Assembly: GCF_003574445.1 (NCBI RefSeq)
Contig: NZ_KZ984550.1
Location: forward strand, 1-64,000
Origin: Streptomyces sp. YIM 130001
GTDB taxonomy: Bacteria; Actinomycetota; Actinomycetes; Streptomycetales; Streptomycetaceae
DNA: 64,000 nucleotides
Direction of reading: 5' to 3'
In this document: positions 17,490 through 26,794 of the stretch, one piece after another
Numbering within the stretch: the stretch's first letter is position 1
Layout: every line of letters starts with the position of its first letter
Translations under genes and position numbers: made by a program
Notes under the pieces: model-generated
Databases searched by the model: none
Seen by the model: the letters and a program-made list of their open reading frames with translations, nothing else
What the model was told of the DNA's origin: nothing

Positions 17490-17696
17490 GCCCGACGCCC
17501 GGCACAGCAGGCTCGAGCCCGGCACCGAAACGCACGAAGCGGCACCGGAAAACCGCAGGTCTCACCGCCCGTGGACCCGCCGTGCGCGGAAAGTGAACAA
17601 GTTGTCCGGATAACGGTCCATGGGTTCAAGCGTGCCAAGCGGGCGCTCAGACTGTGCGGGCCGGACTGTCGTCTCACGTACTGGACCACCAAGCCC

Positions 17697-19187
17697 ATGA
17701 CTCGGACATCTCCCTCTACCGGGACTGTCGAGGCCAAAACGGACTCCTCTGCGGCGGACTCGCCCGTCGGGACCTCCACCCCTGACGCCGCGTCCCCCGA
17801 CGCGTCGCTGTCGAACGGCCTCAAGCAGCGCCATCTGTCCATGATCGCGCTCGGCGGGGTGATCGGCGCCGGGCTCTTCGTCGGCTCCGGTGCCGCGATC
17901 GCCTCCGCGGGGCCGTCCATCATCGTCGCGTACGCCATCTCGGGTGCCCTGGTCATGCTGGTGATGCGCATGCTGGGCGAGATGTCCGCGGCCAGCCCGG
18001 CCTCGGGTTCGTTCTCCGTGCATGCCGAGCGCTCGATCGGGCCGTGGGCCGGATTCACCGCCGGCTGGTCGTTCTGGTTCCTGCTCTGCGTGGCCGTCGG
18101 CCTCGAGGGCATCGGGGCCGCGAAGATCATGCACGGCTGGGTGCCCGGGGTCGCCGAGTGGGTCTGGGTCCTGCTCTTCATGCTGGTCTTCTGCGTCACC
18201 AACCTGGCCGCCGTGCGGAACTTCGGCGAGTTCGAGTTCTGGTTCTCCGCCCTGAAGATCGGCGCGATCGGCCTGTTCCTCGGCATCGGCGTACTTGCCA
18301 TCCTCGGAGTGCTGCCGGGCAACGACGCCCCGGGCATGACGAACCTGACCGGCGAGGGCGGCTTCATGCCGAACGGCAGCGAGGGCCTGATCGTCGGCCT
18401 GCTCGCCTCGGTATTCGCGTACGGCGGCCTGGAGACGGTGACCATCGCGGCCGCCGAGTCCGAGCATCCGGTGCAGGGCGTGGCCAAGGCCGTGCGCACC
18501 GCGATGTGGCGGATCGCGATCTTCTACGTCGGCTCGATGGCCGTCATCGTGACCCTGGTCCCGTGGAACGAGCCGGCGTTGCCGAACCCCGACAAGGGCT
18601 CCTACGTGGTCACCCTGGAGCACCTCGGCCTGCCCGCGGCCGGCCAGATCATGAACGTGGTCATCCTGGTCGCCCTGCTCTCCGCGATGAATGCCAACAT
18701 CTACGGCGCCTCGCGCATGGCCAGCTCCCTGGTCTCCCGCGGCCAGGGCCCGAAGGTGCTCGGCAGGATCAGCGGCGGCGTTCCGCGGAACGCGGTGGGT
18801 GCCTCCTCGCTGTTCGGCTTCTTCGCCGTGCTGCTCAGCTACTGGTACCCGGACACGGTGTTCGCCTGGCTGCTCAACATCGTCGGCGCGATCATCCTGG
18901 TCGTCTGGTTCTTCATCGCCGCGGCCCAGCTGCGGATGCGCCGCCGGCTCGAGCGCGAGGCGCCGGAGAAGCTGGTCGTGAAGATGTGGGCGTACCCGTA
19001 CCTCACCTGGATCGCGCTGGCCGGGATGGTCACGGTCTTCGTCCTGATGGCCCGCGAGCCCGGCACCCGTGAGCAGCTGTACTACACCGGCGGCCTGACC
19101 CTGATCCTCGCCGCGACCGGCTACACGCTGCAGCGGGTCCGCGCCCGCCGGGCGTCCGCCGGGCAGGAGGCGGTCCCGCAGGACTGA
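17697..19187 (+). CDS. Amino acid permease, APC superfamily (GABA-permease-like), paralog 2
   Basis: This is a second permease of 496 residues with the same architecture as its upstream neighbour and long stretches of identity, for example RMLGEMSAA and NFGEFEFWF. The N-terminal 40 residues are Ser/Thr/Pro-rich. The signature [25 protein letters not shown] begins helix 1. The start is ATG 17697. The frame is open upstream to 17571, but that part has no family similarity. The pair probably arose by local duplication. They differ in the loop after helix 7, where [12 protein letters not shown] replaces TEQRTGLS. A very strong terminator follows the gene. Confidence 0.9.
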   Translation: MTRTSPSTGTVEAKTDSSAADSPVGTSTPDAASPDASLSNGLKQRHLSMIALGGVIGAGLFVGSGAAIASAGPSIIVAYAISGALVMLVMRMLGEMSAASPASGSFSVHAERSIGPWAGFTAGWSFWFLLCVAVGLEGIGAAKIMHGWVPGVAEWVWVLLFMLVFCVTNLAAVRNFGEFEFWFSALKIGAIGLFLGIGVLAILGVLPGNDAPGMTNLTGEGGFMPNGSEGLIVGLLASVFAYGGLETVTIAAAESEHPVQGVAKAVRTAMWRIAIFYVGSMAVIVTLVPWNEPALPNPDKGSYVVTLEHLGLPAAGQIMNVVILVALLSAMNANIYGASRMASSLVSRGQGPKVLGRISGGVPRNAVGASSLFGFFAVLLSYWYPDTVFAWLLNIVGAIILVVWFFIAAAQLRMRRRLEREAPEKLVVKMWAYPYLTWIALAGMVTVFVLMAREPGTREQLYYTGGLTLILAATGYTLQRVRARRASAGQEAVPQD

Positions 19188-19209
19188 GCGCAGCCGCCCC
19201 CGCACCAAC

Positions 19210-19246
19210 CGAAGTCCCCGCTCGCGGTCCGCGAGCGGGGACTTCG
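19210..19246 (+). terminator. Terminator after permease paralog 2
   Basis: A perfect 17-bp stem (arms at 19210-19226 and 19230-19246) with a 3-base loop lies 22 bp after the stop codon. Confidence 0.9.
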
Positions 19247-19308
19247 GCGTTCCCGGACCAGGTGGGTACGCCGGACGGCGACGCCACGGTGTTGCTGCTA
19301 GCCTGCAC

Positions 19309-19325
19309 TTGCAAGTTATGTGCAA
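19309..19325. promoter_or_regulatory. Candidate nickel-responsive operator of sodF
   Basis: The sequence reads TTGCA, seven bases, TGCAA. This is the inverted repeat I recall as the operator by which nickel-sensing repressors (SrnR/SrnQ in S. griseus, Nur in S. coelicolor) silence sodF. It lies about 23 bp before the sodF start, near where transcription should begin. The match is seen in the sequence; repression by nickel is inferred. Confidence 0.65.
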
Positions 19326-19347
19326 TAAGCAGGTGGAGGGGTTTCCG

Positions 19348-19998
19348 ATGGCCATGTACTCGCTTCCAGAACTTCCCTACGACTACGCGGCGCTGGCTCC
19401 GGTGATCAGCCCCGAGATCATCGAGCTGCACCACGACAAGCACCACGCGGCCTATGTGAAGGGCGCCAACGACACCCTCGAGCAGCTGGCCGAGGCGCGG
19501 GACAAGGAGACGTGGGGCTCGATCAACGGCCTGGAGAAGAACCTCGCCTTCCACCTCTCCGGCCACATCCTGCACTCGATCTACTGGCACAACATGAACA
19601 GCCCGAAGGACGGTGGCGGCGGCGAGCCGACGGCCGCCGACGGTGTGGGCGAGCTCGCGGACGCGATCACCGAGTCGTTCGGCTCGTTCGCCGGATTCAA
19701 GGCCCAGCTCACCAAGGCGGCGGCCACCACGCAGGGTTCGGGCTGGGGCGTCCTCGCCTACGAGCCGGTCAGCGGGCGCCTGATCGTCGAGCAGATCTAC
19801 GACCACCAGGGCAATGTCGGCCAGGGCTCGACGCCGGTCCTGGTCTTCGACGCCTGGGAGCACGCCTTCTATCTGCAGTACAAGAACCAGAAGGTCGACT
19901 TCATCGAGGCCATGTGGGCCGTCGTCAACTGGCAGGACGTGGCGAAGCGTTACGCCGCCGCCAAGGAGCGCGGGGACAACCTGCTCCTGGTGCCCTGA
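19348..19998 (+). CDS. sodF: Superoxide dismutase, iron (Fe/Zn) type
   Basis: This enzyme dismutates superoxide to oxygen and hydrogen peroxide. The 216-residue protein has the Fe/Mn-SOD layout: [15 protein letters not shown] at the start, metal-ligand His in [11 protein letters not shown], and the C-terminal [11 protein letters not shown] motif supplying Asp and His ligands. Streptomyces uses a nickel SOD (SodN) when nickel is present and SodF when it is scarce. The operator upstream fits that switch. ATG 19348 is preceded by GGTGGAGGGG, and the in-frame ATG at 19354 is an alternative. The gene is monocistronic, ending in a strong terminator. Confidence 0.95.
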   Translation: MAMYSLPELPYDYAALAPVISPEIIELHHDKHHAAYVKGANDTLEQLAEARDKETWGSINGLEKNLAFHLSGHILHSIYWHNMNSPKDGGGGEPTAADGVGELADAITESFGSFAGFKAQLTKAAATTQGSGWGVLAYEPVSGRLIVEQIYDHQGNVGQGSTPVLVFDAWEHAFYLQYKNQKVDFIEAMWAVVNWQDVAKRYAAAKERGDNLLLVP

Positions 19999-20068
19999 CG
20001 GCACGTCCCCCATGACGCCCTGCTCGTGATCGTCTTCTCAACCTTCACCGGGCAGGCGGTAGGAGGAA

Positions 20069-20099
20069 GGCCCCCGCAAGGACATGACTTGCGGGGGCC
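20069..20099 (+). terminator. Terminator after sodF
   Basis: A perfect 12-bp stem (GGCCCCCGCAAG / CTTGCGGGGGCC) with a 7-base loop is followed by T-rich sequence. Confidence 0.9.
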
Positions 20100-20186
20100 T
20101 TCTGTATCTTGCGGGACCTTCTGTACGCGACTCTCGTCACGGGGCTCGCCCCGGCCGTACGGCAGAGAGCGTCGGAGCTCCCTGCG

Positions 20187-20837
20187 TCAGAGGTTCGAGA
20201 AGTCCGGGCCCGCCGTACGCGTCCGCTTGATCTCGTAGAAGCCCTGGACGCCGGCCACCAGCAGAGTGCCGTCCCACAGGCGGGCGGCCTCCTCGCCCTG
20301 GGGGGCCGGCGTCACGACCGGGCCGAAGAACGCGATCTGCTCGCCGTCCGCGCCGGGCACGGCGATCACCGGGGTGCCGACGTCCTGGCCGACCTTGTCG
20401 ATGCCCTCCTTGTGCGAGGCGCGCAGTTCCTTGTCATAGCGATCGGAGTCGGCGTAGTCCGCGAGGGAGGCGGGCAGGCCGGCGTCCTCGAGTGCGCCGA
20501 GGATCGCCTCACGGGTGGGGCCCTCGCCGTTGTTGTGGAAGCGGGTGCCGAGCGCGGTGTAGAGATCGCCGAGCACCTCGGGGCCGTGCTCCTGCTGCGC
20601 GGCGATCACCACGCGTACCGGGCCCCAGCCCTTGGTGAGGAGCTCGCGGTATTCCTCGGGCAGTTCGTCCAGCTTGGGTTCGTTCAGCACGGACAGGCTC
20701 ATCACGTGCCAGCGCACCTCGACGGGGCGCACCTTCTCGACTTCGAGCATCCAGCGCGAGGTCATCCAGGCCCAGGGGCACAGGGGGTCGAACCAGAAGT
20801 CCGCGACGACCTTGTCCTCGGACGGCGTGGCAGTCAT
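20187..20837 (-). CDS. DsbA-family thiol protein, mycothiol-dependent nitroreductase-like (Mrx2/Rv2466c group)
   Basis: This is a thioredoxin-fold protein of 216 residues without a signal peptide, so it should be cytoplasmic. It starts near KVVADFWFDPLCPWAWMTSRW, matching the actinobacterial group related to mycobacterial Rv2466c, a mycothiol-dependent reductase. The active site here is CPWA rather than CPWC, so the resolving Cys is missing and a monothiol, mycothiol-assisted mechanism is likely. The typical helical insert and the cis-Pro loop (GTPVIAVPG) are present. ATG 20837 has a GGAG site. The gene is divergent from pepN paralog 1 with about 160 bp between them. Confidence 0.87.
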   Translation of the reverse strand: MTATPSEDKVVADFWFDPLCPWAWMTSRWMLEVEKVRPVEVRWHVMSLSVLNEPKLDELPEEYRELLTKGWGPVRVVIAAQQEHGPEVLGDLYTALGTRFHNNGEGPTREAILGALEDAGLPASLADYADSDRYDKELRASHKEGIDKVGQDVGTPVIAVPGADGEQIAFFGPVVTPAPQGEEAARLWDGTLLVAGVQGFYEIKRTRTAGPDFSNL

Positions 20838-20998
20838 GTCTCTCCTCGGGTCGGATGCACAGGTCCACGGCTGCGGCGCCGCGGCATTCGTCGCCAACGC
20901 TGCCCGCGGCGGCCCCATTCCCGGATGCCCGCCCGGGAAGCCACATGGGAGGATCGTAGCCATTCCAACGATTCCGTACGCCTCCCGAAGGAGTGCCC

Positions 20999-23578
20999 GT
21001 GCCCGGTGAGAACCTGACCCGCGACGAGGCCCGTGAGCGGGCCGCCCTGCTGTCCGTCGACGGGTACGAGGTGGCCCTCGACCTTCGGTCCGCCGTAGCT
21101 GAGGGCGACGCCGAGCCGCGCACCTTCAGGTCGGTCACCACGATCAGGTTCCGCTGCGCCGAGCCCGGGGCCGCGAGCTTCGCCGATCTGGTCGCCCCTT
21201 CGGTGACCGCCGTGTCGCTGAACGGCCGGGATCTCGACCCCGGAGAGGTCTTCGACGGCACCCGCGTCGCCCTGGAGGACCTCGCCGAGGACAACCTGCT
21301 GGTGGTGGACGCGCAGTGCGCTTACAGCCGTACCGGCGAGGGGATGCACCGCTTCGTCGATCCGGAGGACGGCGAGGTCTACCTCTACACGCAGTACGAG
21401 CCGGCCGACGCCCGCCGGGTCTTCGCGAACTTCGAGCAGCCTGATCTCAAGGCGCCGTTCCGCTTCGAGGTGCGCGCACCCGAGGGCTGGACGGTGTGGT
21501 CCGGCGGTGCGGGCGAACTGCAGGACGGCGTCTGGCAGTTCGCCGAGACCAAGCCGATCTCCACCTACATCACGGCGGTCGTCGCGGGTCCTTACCACTA
21601 TGTGACGGACACCTACCGACGCGCCTTCGACGACGGCAGCACCCTGGAGATCCCGCTCGGTGCGCTCTGCCGCAAGGGGCTCGCCCGGTACTTCGACGCG
21701 GACGACGTCTTCCTCGTCACCAAGCAGGGGCTCGACTTCTTCCACGACCACTTCGACTACCCGTATCCGTTCGGGAAGTACGACCAGGCCTTCGTGCCCG
21801 AGTACAACATCGGCGCGATGGAGAACCCGGGCTGTGTCACGTTCCGCGAGGAGTTCATCTTCCGCGGCAAGGTGACCCGCGCGTCCTACGAGCGCCGGGC
21901 CAACGTCATCCTGCACGAGATGGCGCACATGTGGTTCGGCGACCTGGTGACGATGCAGTGGTGGGACGACCTGTGGCTCAAGGAGTCCTTCGCCGACTTC
22001 ATGGGCACCTTCTCGATGGTCAACGCCACCCGCTTCACCAACGGCTGGACCACCTTCGCCAACAACCGCAAGGCCTGGGCCTACCGCGCGGACCAACTTC
22101 CCTCCACGCATCCGGTCACCGCCGACATCCGTGACCTGGAGGACGCCAAGCTCAACTTCGACGGCATCACCTACGCCAAGGGCGCCTCGGTGCTCAAGCA
22201 GTTGGTGGCCTATGTCGGCCAGGACGCCTTCCTCGAGGGTGCGCGGCGCTACTTCAAGCGGCACGCGTACGGGAACACCCGGCTCGGTGATCTGCTCGCC
22301 GTGCTCGAGGAGACCTCGGGCCGCGACATGGCCGGCTGGTCGCGCTCCTGGCTGCAGACGGCGGGCGTCAACTCGCTCACTCCGCAGGTCACTTACGACT
22401 CGGAGGGGCGCATCACCGAACTCGCGGTGCTCCAGGAGGCCGCCGAGTCGCACCCCGAACTCCGCCCGCACCGGGTGGCCGTCGGCCTCTACCGGCACAC
22501 CCCGGACGGCGCACTGGCGCGCTACGCCCGTGCCGAGGTGGACGTGGCAGGACCGCGCACGGTGGTCGACGAGCTGGCCGGTTCCGAGCAGCCCGATCTG
22601 GTCCTGGTCAACGACGAGGACCTGACGTACTGCAAGATCCGCTTCGACGAGCGTTCGCTCGACACCCTGCGGACCCGGCTCGGTGACATCACCGATCCCC
22701 TGGCGCGTGCCCTGTGCTGGTCGGCGCTGTGGAGCCTGACGCGTGACGCCCTGATGCCGGCCCGCGACTTCGCCTCGCTCGTCCTCGCCTTCGCGGGCCG
22801 CGAGTCGGACATCGGCGTGCTGCAGATGCTGCACGCCTGGGCCCGTTCCGCACTGACCCTCTACACCGCGGCGGAGCACCGCGAGGCGGCCGCACGGCAG
22901 CTGGCCGAGGGTGCGCTCGGCCAGCTGCGGACCGCGGAGCCCGGCAGTGAACAGCAGCTCGCCTGGGCCAGGTTCTTCGCCTCGGTGGCCTCCGCGGAAG
23001 CCGATCTGCAGCTGCTCGACGGGCTGCTCGACGGCTCCGCCAAGATCGACGGCCTCGACGTGGACCAGGAGCTGCGCTGGGCGTTCCTCGAGCCGCTGGC
23101 CGCGCAGGGCGCCGCCGACGAGCCCCGTCTCTCGGCCGAACTCGCGCGCGACGACACCGCTTCCGGCAAGCGTCACCAGGTCCGCTGCCTGGCGGCCCGG
23201 CCGTCGGCCGCGGTGAAGGCGCAGGCGTGGGCACAGGTGGTGGAGTCGGACGTGTTGTCCAACGCCCTGGTGGAGGCGACCATCTCGGGCTTCCAGCAGT
23301 CGTCGCAGCGGGAGTTGACCGCGCCGTACGCGCCCAAGTACTTCGACGCGATCGAGCGGGTGTGGGCCGAGCGGTCGATCCAGATCGGCATGGATGTGGT
23401 CAGCGGGCTGTTCCCGTCGCTGCAGAGCGACCCGGCCACGCTGGAGGCGGCCGACGCATGGCTGGAAGGGCACGCGGACGCGGCGCCCGCGCTGCGCCGG
23501 CTCGTCCTCGAGGCCCGCGACGATCTGGCCCGTACCTTGCGCGGTCAGGCCTGCGATGCGGCGGCCGGCCCCCGGTAG
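20999..23578 (+). CDS. pepN: Aminopeptidase N (M1 family), paralog 1
   Basis: This is a zinc metallopeptidase that removes N-terminal residues from peptides. The product is 859 residues, typical of actinobacterial PepN. The substrate-binding GAMEN motif is present. The zinc site is HEMAH (His306, Glu307, His310) with Glu329 nineteen residues after the second His. The ERAP1-like C-terminal helical domain is complete. GTG 20999 is preferred over GTG 20993 because GAAGGAG then lies at a proper distance and the start VPGENLTRDEA aligns with the paralog at 34018. Near the zinc Glu it reads LWLKESFADF, where the paralog has LWLNESFATY. No signal peptide is present. Confidence 0.95.
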   Translation: MPGENLTRDEARERAALLSVDGYEVALDLRSAVAEGDAEPRTFRSVTTIRFRCAEPGAASFADLVAPSVTAVSLNGRDLDPGEVFDGTRVALEDLAEDNLLVVDAQCAYSRTGEGMHRFVDPEDGEVYLYTQYEPADARRVFANFEQPDLKAPFRFEVRAPEGWTVWSGGAGELQDGVWQFAETKPISTYITAVVAGPYHYVTDTYRRAFDDGSTLEIPLGALCRKGLARYFDADDVFLVTKQGLDFFHDHFDYPYPFGKYDQAFVPEYNIGAMENPGCVTFREEFIFRGKVTRASYERRANVILHEMAHMWFGDLVTMQWWDDLWLKESFADFMGTFSMVNATRFTNGWTTFANNRKAWAYRADQLPSTHPVTADIRDLEDAKLNFDGITYAKGASVLKQLVAYVGQDAFLEGARRYFKRHAYGNTRLGDLLAVLEETSGRDMAGWSRSWLQTAGVNSLTPQVTYDSEGRITELAVLQEAAESHPELRPHRVAVGLYRHTPDGALARYARAEVDVAGPRTVVDELAGSEQPDLVLVNDEDLTYCKIRFDERSLDTLRTRLGDITDPLARALCWSALWSLTRDALMPARDFASLVLAFAGRESDIGVLQMLHAWARSALTLYTAAEHREAAARQLAEGALGQLRTAEPGSEQQLAWARFFASVASAEADLQLLDGLLDGSAKIDGLDVDQELRWAFLEPLAAQGAADEPRLSAELARDDTASGKRHQVRCLAARPSAAVKAQAWAQVVESDVLSNALVEATISGFQQSSQRELTAPYAPKYFDAIERVWAERSIQIGMDVVSGLFPSLQSDPATLEAADAWLEGHADAAPALRRLVLEARDDLARTLRGQACDAAAGPR

Positions 23579-23603
23579 GGATGGATCCACCGGCAGTTCA
23601 CTG

Positions 23604-23654
23604 ACGCCCGCCGACCGATGGCTCACCTTCAACAGGCCTTCGGTCGGCGGGCGT
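23604..23654 (+). terminator. Terminator after pepN paralog 1
   Basis: A perfect 15-bp stem (23604-23618 pairing with 23640-23654) has a 21-base loop and lies 25 bp after the stop. Confidence 0.75.
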
Positions 23655-23869
23655 TCCTCTGTACGCGCTCCGCCCCGGGCTTGACGTGGTGACGTCAACC
23701 AGCTGCCGTTCCGATCTGTGACGCACGGGTACGGCGCAGACCGTAACCCCCATTCGGACCAGCGCCTTCGGCATTCGAACTCGCGTACTTTAGGGCGGCG
23801 TTGTCCGGATTCTCCGACGAGCGTGTAACAGGCGTTAGGGAGCCGATCCGGCGCGGAACCCTCGGGTGC

Positions 23870-24943
23870 ATGAACCACAACACCCCGCTGTCGTCCGACA
23901 CTTCGCTGCCCCATCGCTCCCCGAACGAGCCGCCGGTCACCGGCTGCCGGGTCCTGACCACAGCCCAGCTGCGCGCCCAGGGCGTACGTCCATCGGACGC
24001 GCTTGCCGCCTGCAGGGCGCCGGGCCCCTGGCAGCAGCTGCTTCCGGGGGTGTTCCTGCTGCGCCCCGGGCCGCCGACCAGTGACGAGCGGCTGCACGCC
24101 GTACTCCTGTACGCCGGCCGGCCTCCGGTGACCCGGGTGCCGCGGCAGGGCGGCACGACGAGCGAGGAGCCTGCTTCCCCGTACGGCGACGCCCTGCTCA
24201 CCGGGCTCGCGGCGCTGGCGCTGCACGGCTTCACCTCCGCTCCCCCACTGCTCGCACTGGACCGGCTCGACGTGCTCGTACCGCGGACGCGTCGGCTGCG
24301 CTCGGCCGCGTTCGCGGGCCTGGTGCGCTCGAACACGCTGCCCGCCCCGCAGTGGATCACCGGGCTGCCGGTCGCGCCGGTGGCCCGCGCGCTCGCCGAC
24401 GCGGTGGCGGATCTGGACGACGCGGAGTCGGTCCGGCGGCTGCTCACCGAGGCGGTACGGAGCGGAAGGTGCGACCCGACGACGCTGGTCGCCGAGCTCA
24501 CCAGGGCCCGGCTCCTGAACCGTCCCCAGGTGAGCGGCGCGGTCGACGCACTGCGCGCCGAGGGGCGGCTGATCGCCGAGGAGCGGCTCTACCGGATGGT
24601 GCGCGAGTACGGCCTGCCGGACCCGCTGTGGAACGTGGATCTGCGACTGCCCGGCGGCCCGCACCTCGGCGGTGTCGACGCGTACTGGCCGGAGCAGGCC
24701 GTCGCCCTGGAACTCGACACCGGCTCCGCGGGACGGTGGCCGGACGGCTTCGACGAGTCCGACGACTGGTGCGAACACGCCCGCAGGCGCGAGCACTTGG
24801 AGCGCCTGGGCATCACCGTGGTGCACATCCCCCAGCGCCGCCTGCGCGAGTCGATGGCGGAACAGGCCACCGTGGTCCGCACCGCCCTGATGGCCTCGGA
24901 CGAGCGTGAGCCGGCGGCCTACGTGATGGTGCTGCCGCGCTAG
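23870..24943 (+). CDS. AbiEi/DUF559-like protein of unknown function
   Basis: The 357-residue product has two recognisable parts. Residues about 25-60 (LTTAQLRAQGV...PGPWQQLLPGVFLL) resemble the winged-helix opening of AbiEi-type antitoxins. The C-terminal about 90 residues (GGVDAYWPEQAVALELD...RREHLERLGITVVHI) resemble the Vsr/DUF559 branch of the PD-(D/E)XK fold, with Asp and Glu-x-Asp at plausible metal positions. No AbiEii nucleotidyltransferase toxin gene follows, so it is not a standard type IV toxin-antitoxin pair. ATG 23870 is chosen as the first start giving the conserved part. Earlier in-frame starts to 23801 cannot be excluded. Function is unknown, and the fold assignments come from motif reading only. 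Confidence 0.7.
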   Translation: MNHNTPLSSDTSLPHRSPNEPPVTGCRVLTTAQLRAQGVRPSDALAACRAPGPWQQLLPGVFLLRPGPPTSDERLHAVLLYAGRPPVTRVPRQGGTTSEEPASPYGDALLTGLAALALHGFTSAPPLLALDRLDVLVPRTRRLRSAAFAGLVRSNTLPAPQWITGLPVAPVARALADAVADLDDAESVRRLLTEAVRSGRCDPTTLVAELTRARLLNRPQVSGAVDALRAEGRLIAEERLYRMVREYGLPDPLWNVDLRLPGGPHLGGVDAYWPEQAVALELDTGSAGRWPDGFDESDDWCEHARRREHLERLGITVVHIPQRRLRESMAEQATVVRTALMASDEREPAAYVMVLPR

Positions 24944-25034
24944 AACGTGAACTGACGGACCTTATTGACAGTTGGGCCTCTCGCATCCAGGAGAGCTGCG
25001 TGCTGACCGAACGTGATCCATCAAGCCGGGCGAC

Positions 25035-25050
25035 GGTCCGCCGGCGGACC
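25035..25050. terminator. Short palindrome between two convergent genes
   Basis: A perfect 16-bp GC palindrome (GGTCCGCC / GGCGGACC) sits in the 126-bp gap between the AbiEi-like gene and the convergent phosphoesterase gene. It could fold as a 6-bp stem with a 4-base loop, so it is a weak terminator candidate. Confidence 0.45.
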
Positions 25051-25069
25051 CCGGTGTCGGACCCGCGGA

Positions 25070-26794
25070 TCAGGGCTTGGGGAGGACGAGTTCGGTGTTG
25101 CGGTCTGCCGGGGTGCCGGAGAGGGTCTGCTTGGCGCCGGGGACGTTGAGGGAGATCTCGCGGTAGAGGGCGGCGAGGCCGGGCTGCGAGAGGTCCTCGA
25201 AGTCGGTTCGGTGCGGGGCCGACGACTCGATCAGGGTGGTGAAGAGGGACAGCGTCCCGTCGCCGTTGTCGGTCAGTTCGATCACGCGGGCGAGCTGCGG
25301 GAAGTCGATGTGCGAGGCGGTGGAGATCTCCCAGAAACCGTCGTGCGCCGTGATTGCGTTCTTGTGGCTGTGGCCGTTGACCCAGGCGACGACGCCCGCA
25401 TGCTTCTCCAGGAGGGCGGTCAGCTCGTCGCCGCCGTGCCGGGCCTCGTCGGGGTGCGCCGGGTCGGGGCGCTCGTTGCGCATGGAGGCGCCGGTGTGGT
25501 GGCTGAAGACTATGGCGTACGCGTCCTTGTTGTTCTTCAACGTACGTTCCAGCCAGCTCAGTTGGGCGGTGCCGAGGGAACCCTCGTAGTGACCGCCGGG
25601 GTCGGTGGTGTCCAGGCTGATGCCGATGACTTCGTCGGAGATGCGGAAGGTGTAGTGGCGGGTGCCGGAATCGACGTTCTCGGCGGTGAAGCCGTGCCCG
25701 GCCGGGCCGGGGCCGGTGTGCGCCGGGTCGAGGTGCGCGGCGACGTACTCGGCCGGGGTGAAGGGGGCGCGGTCGGGGTCGGGGGTGACCGGCCGCAGGC
25801 GGCGTGCCTCGGTCCGCATCAGCTCGCGGAAGTCCGCGCCCTTGGGGTCGAGGCCCTTCTTGACGGTCCGCCAGAACGCCTTGCCGCGCTCCTCGTCGAG
25901 GGACATCAACTTCCGTCCGCCGACGGCGAAGTCGCGGAACCAGCCCTCGTCGCCGGGGGCGTAGCAACCGCCCGGCAGGACGTCGTGGTTGCCGACGGTG
26001 GCGTACCAGGGGACGTTGAGGCCGGGACTGCGGACCGGGCGGCGGGCGGCGTCGAGGAGACCGTCGATGCGGGGAAATCCGAGGCGTTTGTCCGCGTCGC
26101 GAATCGCGTCGCCCGGGTGCCAGTAGAGCGGCAGTCCGGAGTCCTGGACGCCCTCGTAGCGGCGCGGGTCGCCGGTGTCGGGGGTGATGGTGCCGCCGCT
26201 CAGGACGCGCAGGTACCAGTCGAGTTCGCAGCGGGCGTTGTTGTCGGTGGTGTCGCCCGTCGTCATCACGAAACTCAGGGGTGCGCCGGTGGCGGGTGCG
26301 CCCCTGAGTGCGTTGACCCGCTCGACGAGTGAGACCGCGCCGGCGACGGTGAGCGGTTCCTGCGGCCGCCAGGCGCTGGTGGTCTGGGCGCGCAGGAATT
26401 CGTAGCGCAGCGGATGCTGTACGTCGACGATGTGCAGGTCGGTGAGCTGGACGAACGCTGCGAGCGGAGTGCGTCGTTCGTCCCTGCCGCGCTTGGCCGC
26501 GGCGAGTTCGGAGCGGACGACGCGGGGCCAGGCCGGGCCGTCACCGAGCCGCCGGAAGCCGGAGCCGCCCAACGGTGCGGCGACGGTCTGCAGGGTGGTG
26601 CCGCTGGTGTAGGGCGCGAGCGGCGGCGGAGGGGCCGTACGGGAAAGGGCGGGGGTCACCGACTCGGGGCGGGCGGCACTGGCTCGCCCTCCCCCGCCGA
26701 AGGTGAGGGCGATCCCGGTCGAGGCGGTGACGGCGCCCGCGACGGTGAGGAAGGATCGGCGGTCCAGGTCGGTGACGAGGCGTGTGCGCGGCAT
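25070..26794 (-). CDS. Tat-exported metallophosphoesterase (TIGR03767-like)
   Basis: This is a calcineurin-like phosphoesterase of 574 residues. The N-terminus carries a twin-arginine signal (DRRSFLTVAGAVTAS) and an ASAA cleavage region near residue 40, so the folded enzyme is probably exported by Tat. Metal-binding motifs in order are LTDLHI (D-x-H), MTTGDTTDN (G-D), VGNHD (GNHD), SHHTG, and NGHSHKN (GHxH). The large inserts between the motifs match the TIGR03767 group of actinobacterial exported phosphoesterases. The ATG at 26794 has GGGAG upstream and places the RR motif near the N-terminus. It is divergent from the S8 protease gene. The substrate is unknown. Confidence 0.9.
   Translation of the reverse strand: MPRTRLVTDLDRRSFLTVAGAVTASTGIALTFGGGGRASAARPESVTPALSRTAPPPPLAPYTSGTTLQTVAAPLGGSGFRRLGDGPAWPRVVRSELAAAKRGRDERRTPLAAFVQLTDLHIVDVQHPLRYEFLRAQTTSAWRPQEPLTVAGAVSLVERVNALRGAPATGAPLSFVMTTGDTTDNNARCELDWYLRVLSGGTITPDTGDPRRYEGVQDSGLPLYWHPGDAIRDADKRLGFPRIDGLLDAARRPVRSPGLNVPWYATVGNHDVLPGGCYAPGDEGWFRDFAVGGRKLMSLDEERGKAFWRTVKKGLDPKGADFRELMRTEARRLRPVTPDPDRAPFTPAEYVAAHLDPAHTGPGPAGHGFTAENVDSGTRHYTFRISDEVIGISLDTTDPGGHYEGSLGTAQLSWLERTLKNNKDAYAIVFSHHTGASMRNERPDPAHPDEARHGGDELTALLEKHAGVVAWVNGHSHKNAITAHDGFWEISTASHIDFPQLARVIELTDNGDGTLSLFTTLIESSAPHRTDFEDLSQPGLAALYREISLNVPGAKQTLSGTPADRNTELVLPKP

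Noticed and set aside
20834..24826. Minus-strand open frame of 1330 codons opposite pepN paralog 1
   Set aside because: It is an antisense shadow caused by high GC at third positions. Its product is Arg/Gly/Val-rich with no domain, and the plus-strand gene has clear M1 motifs.
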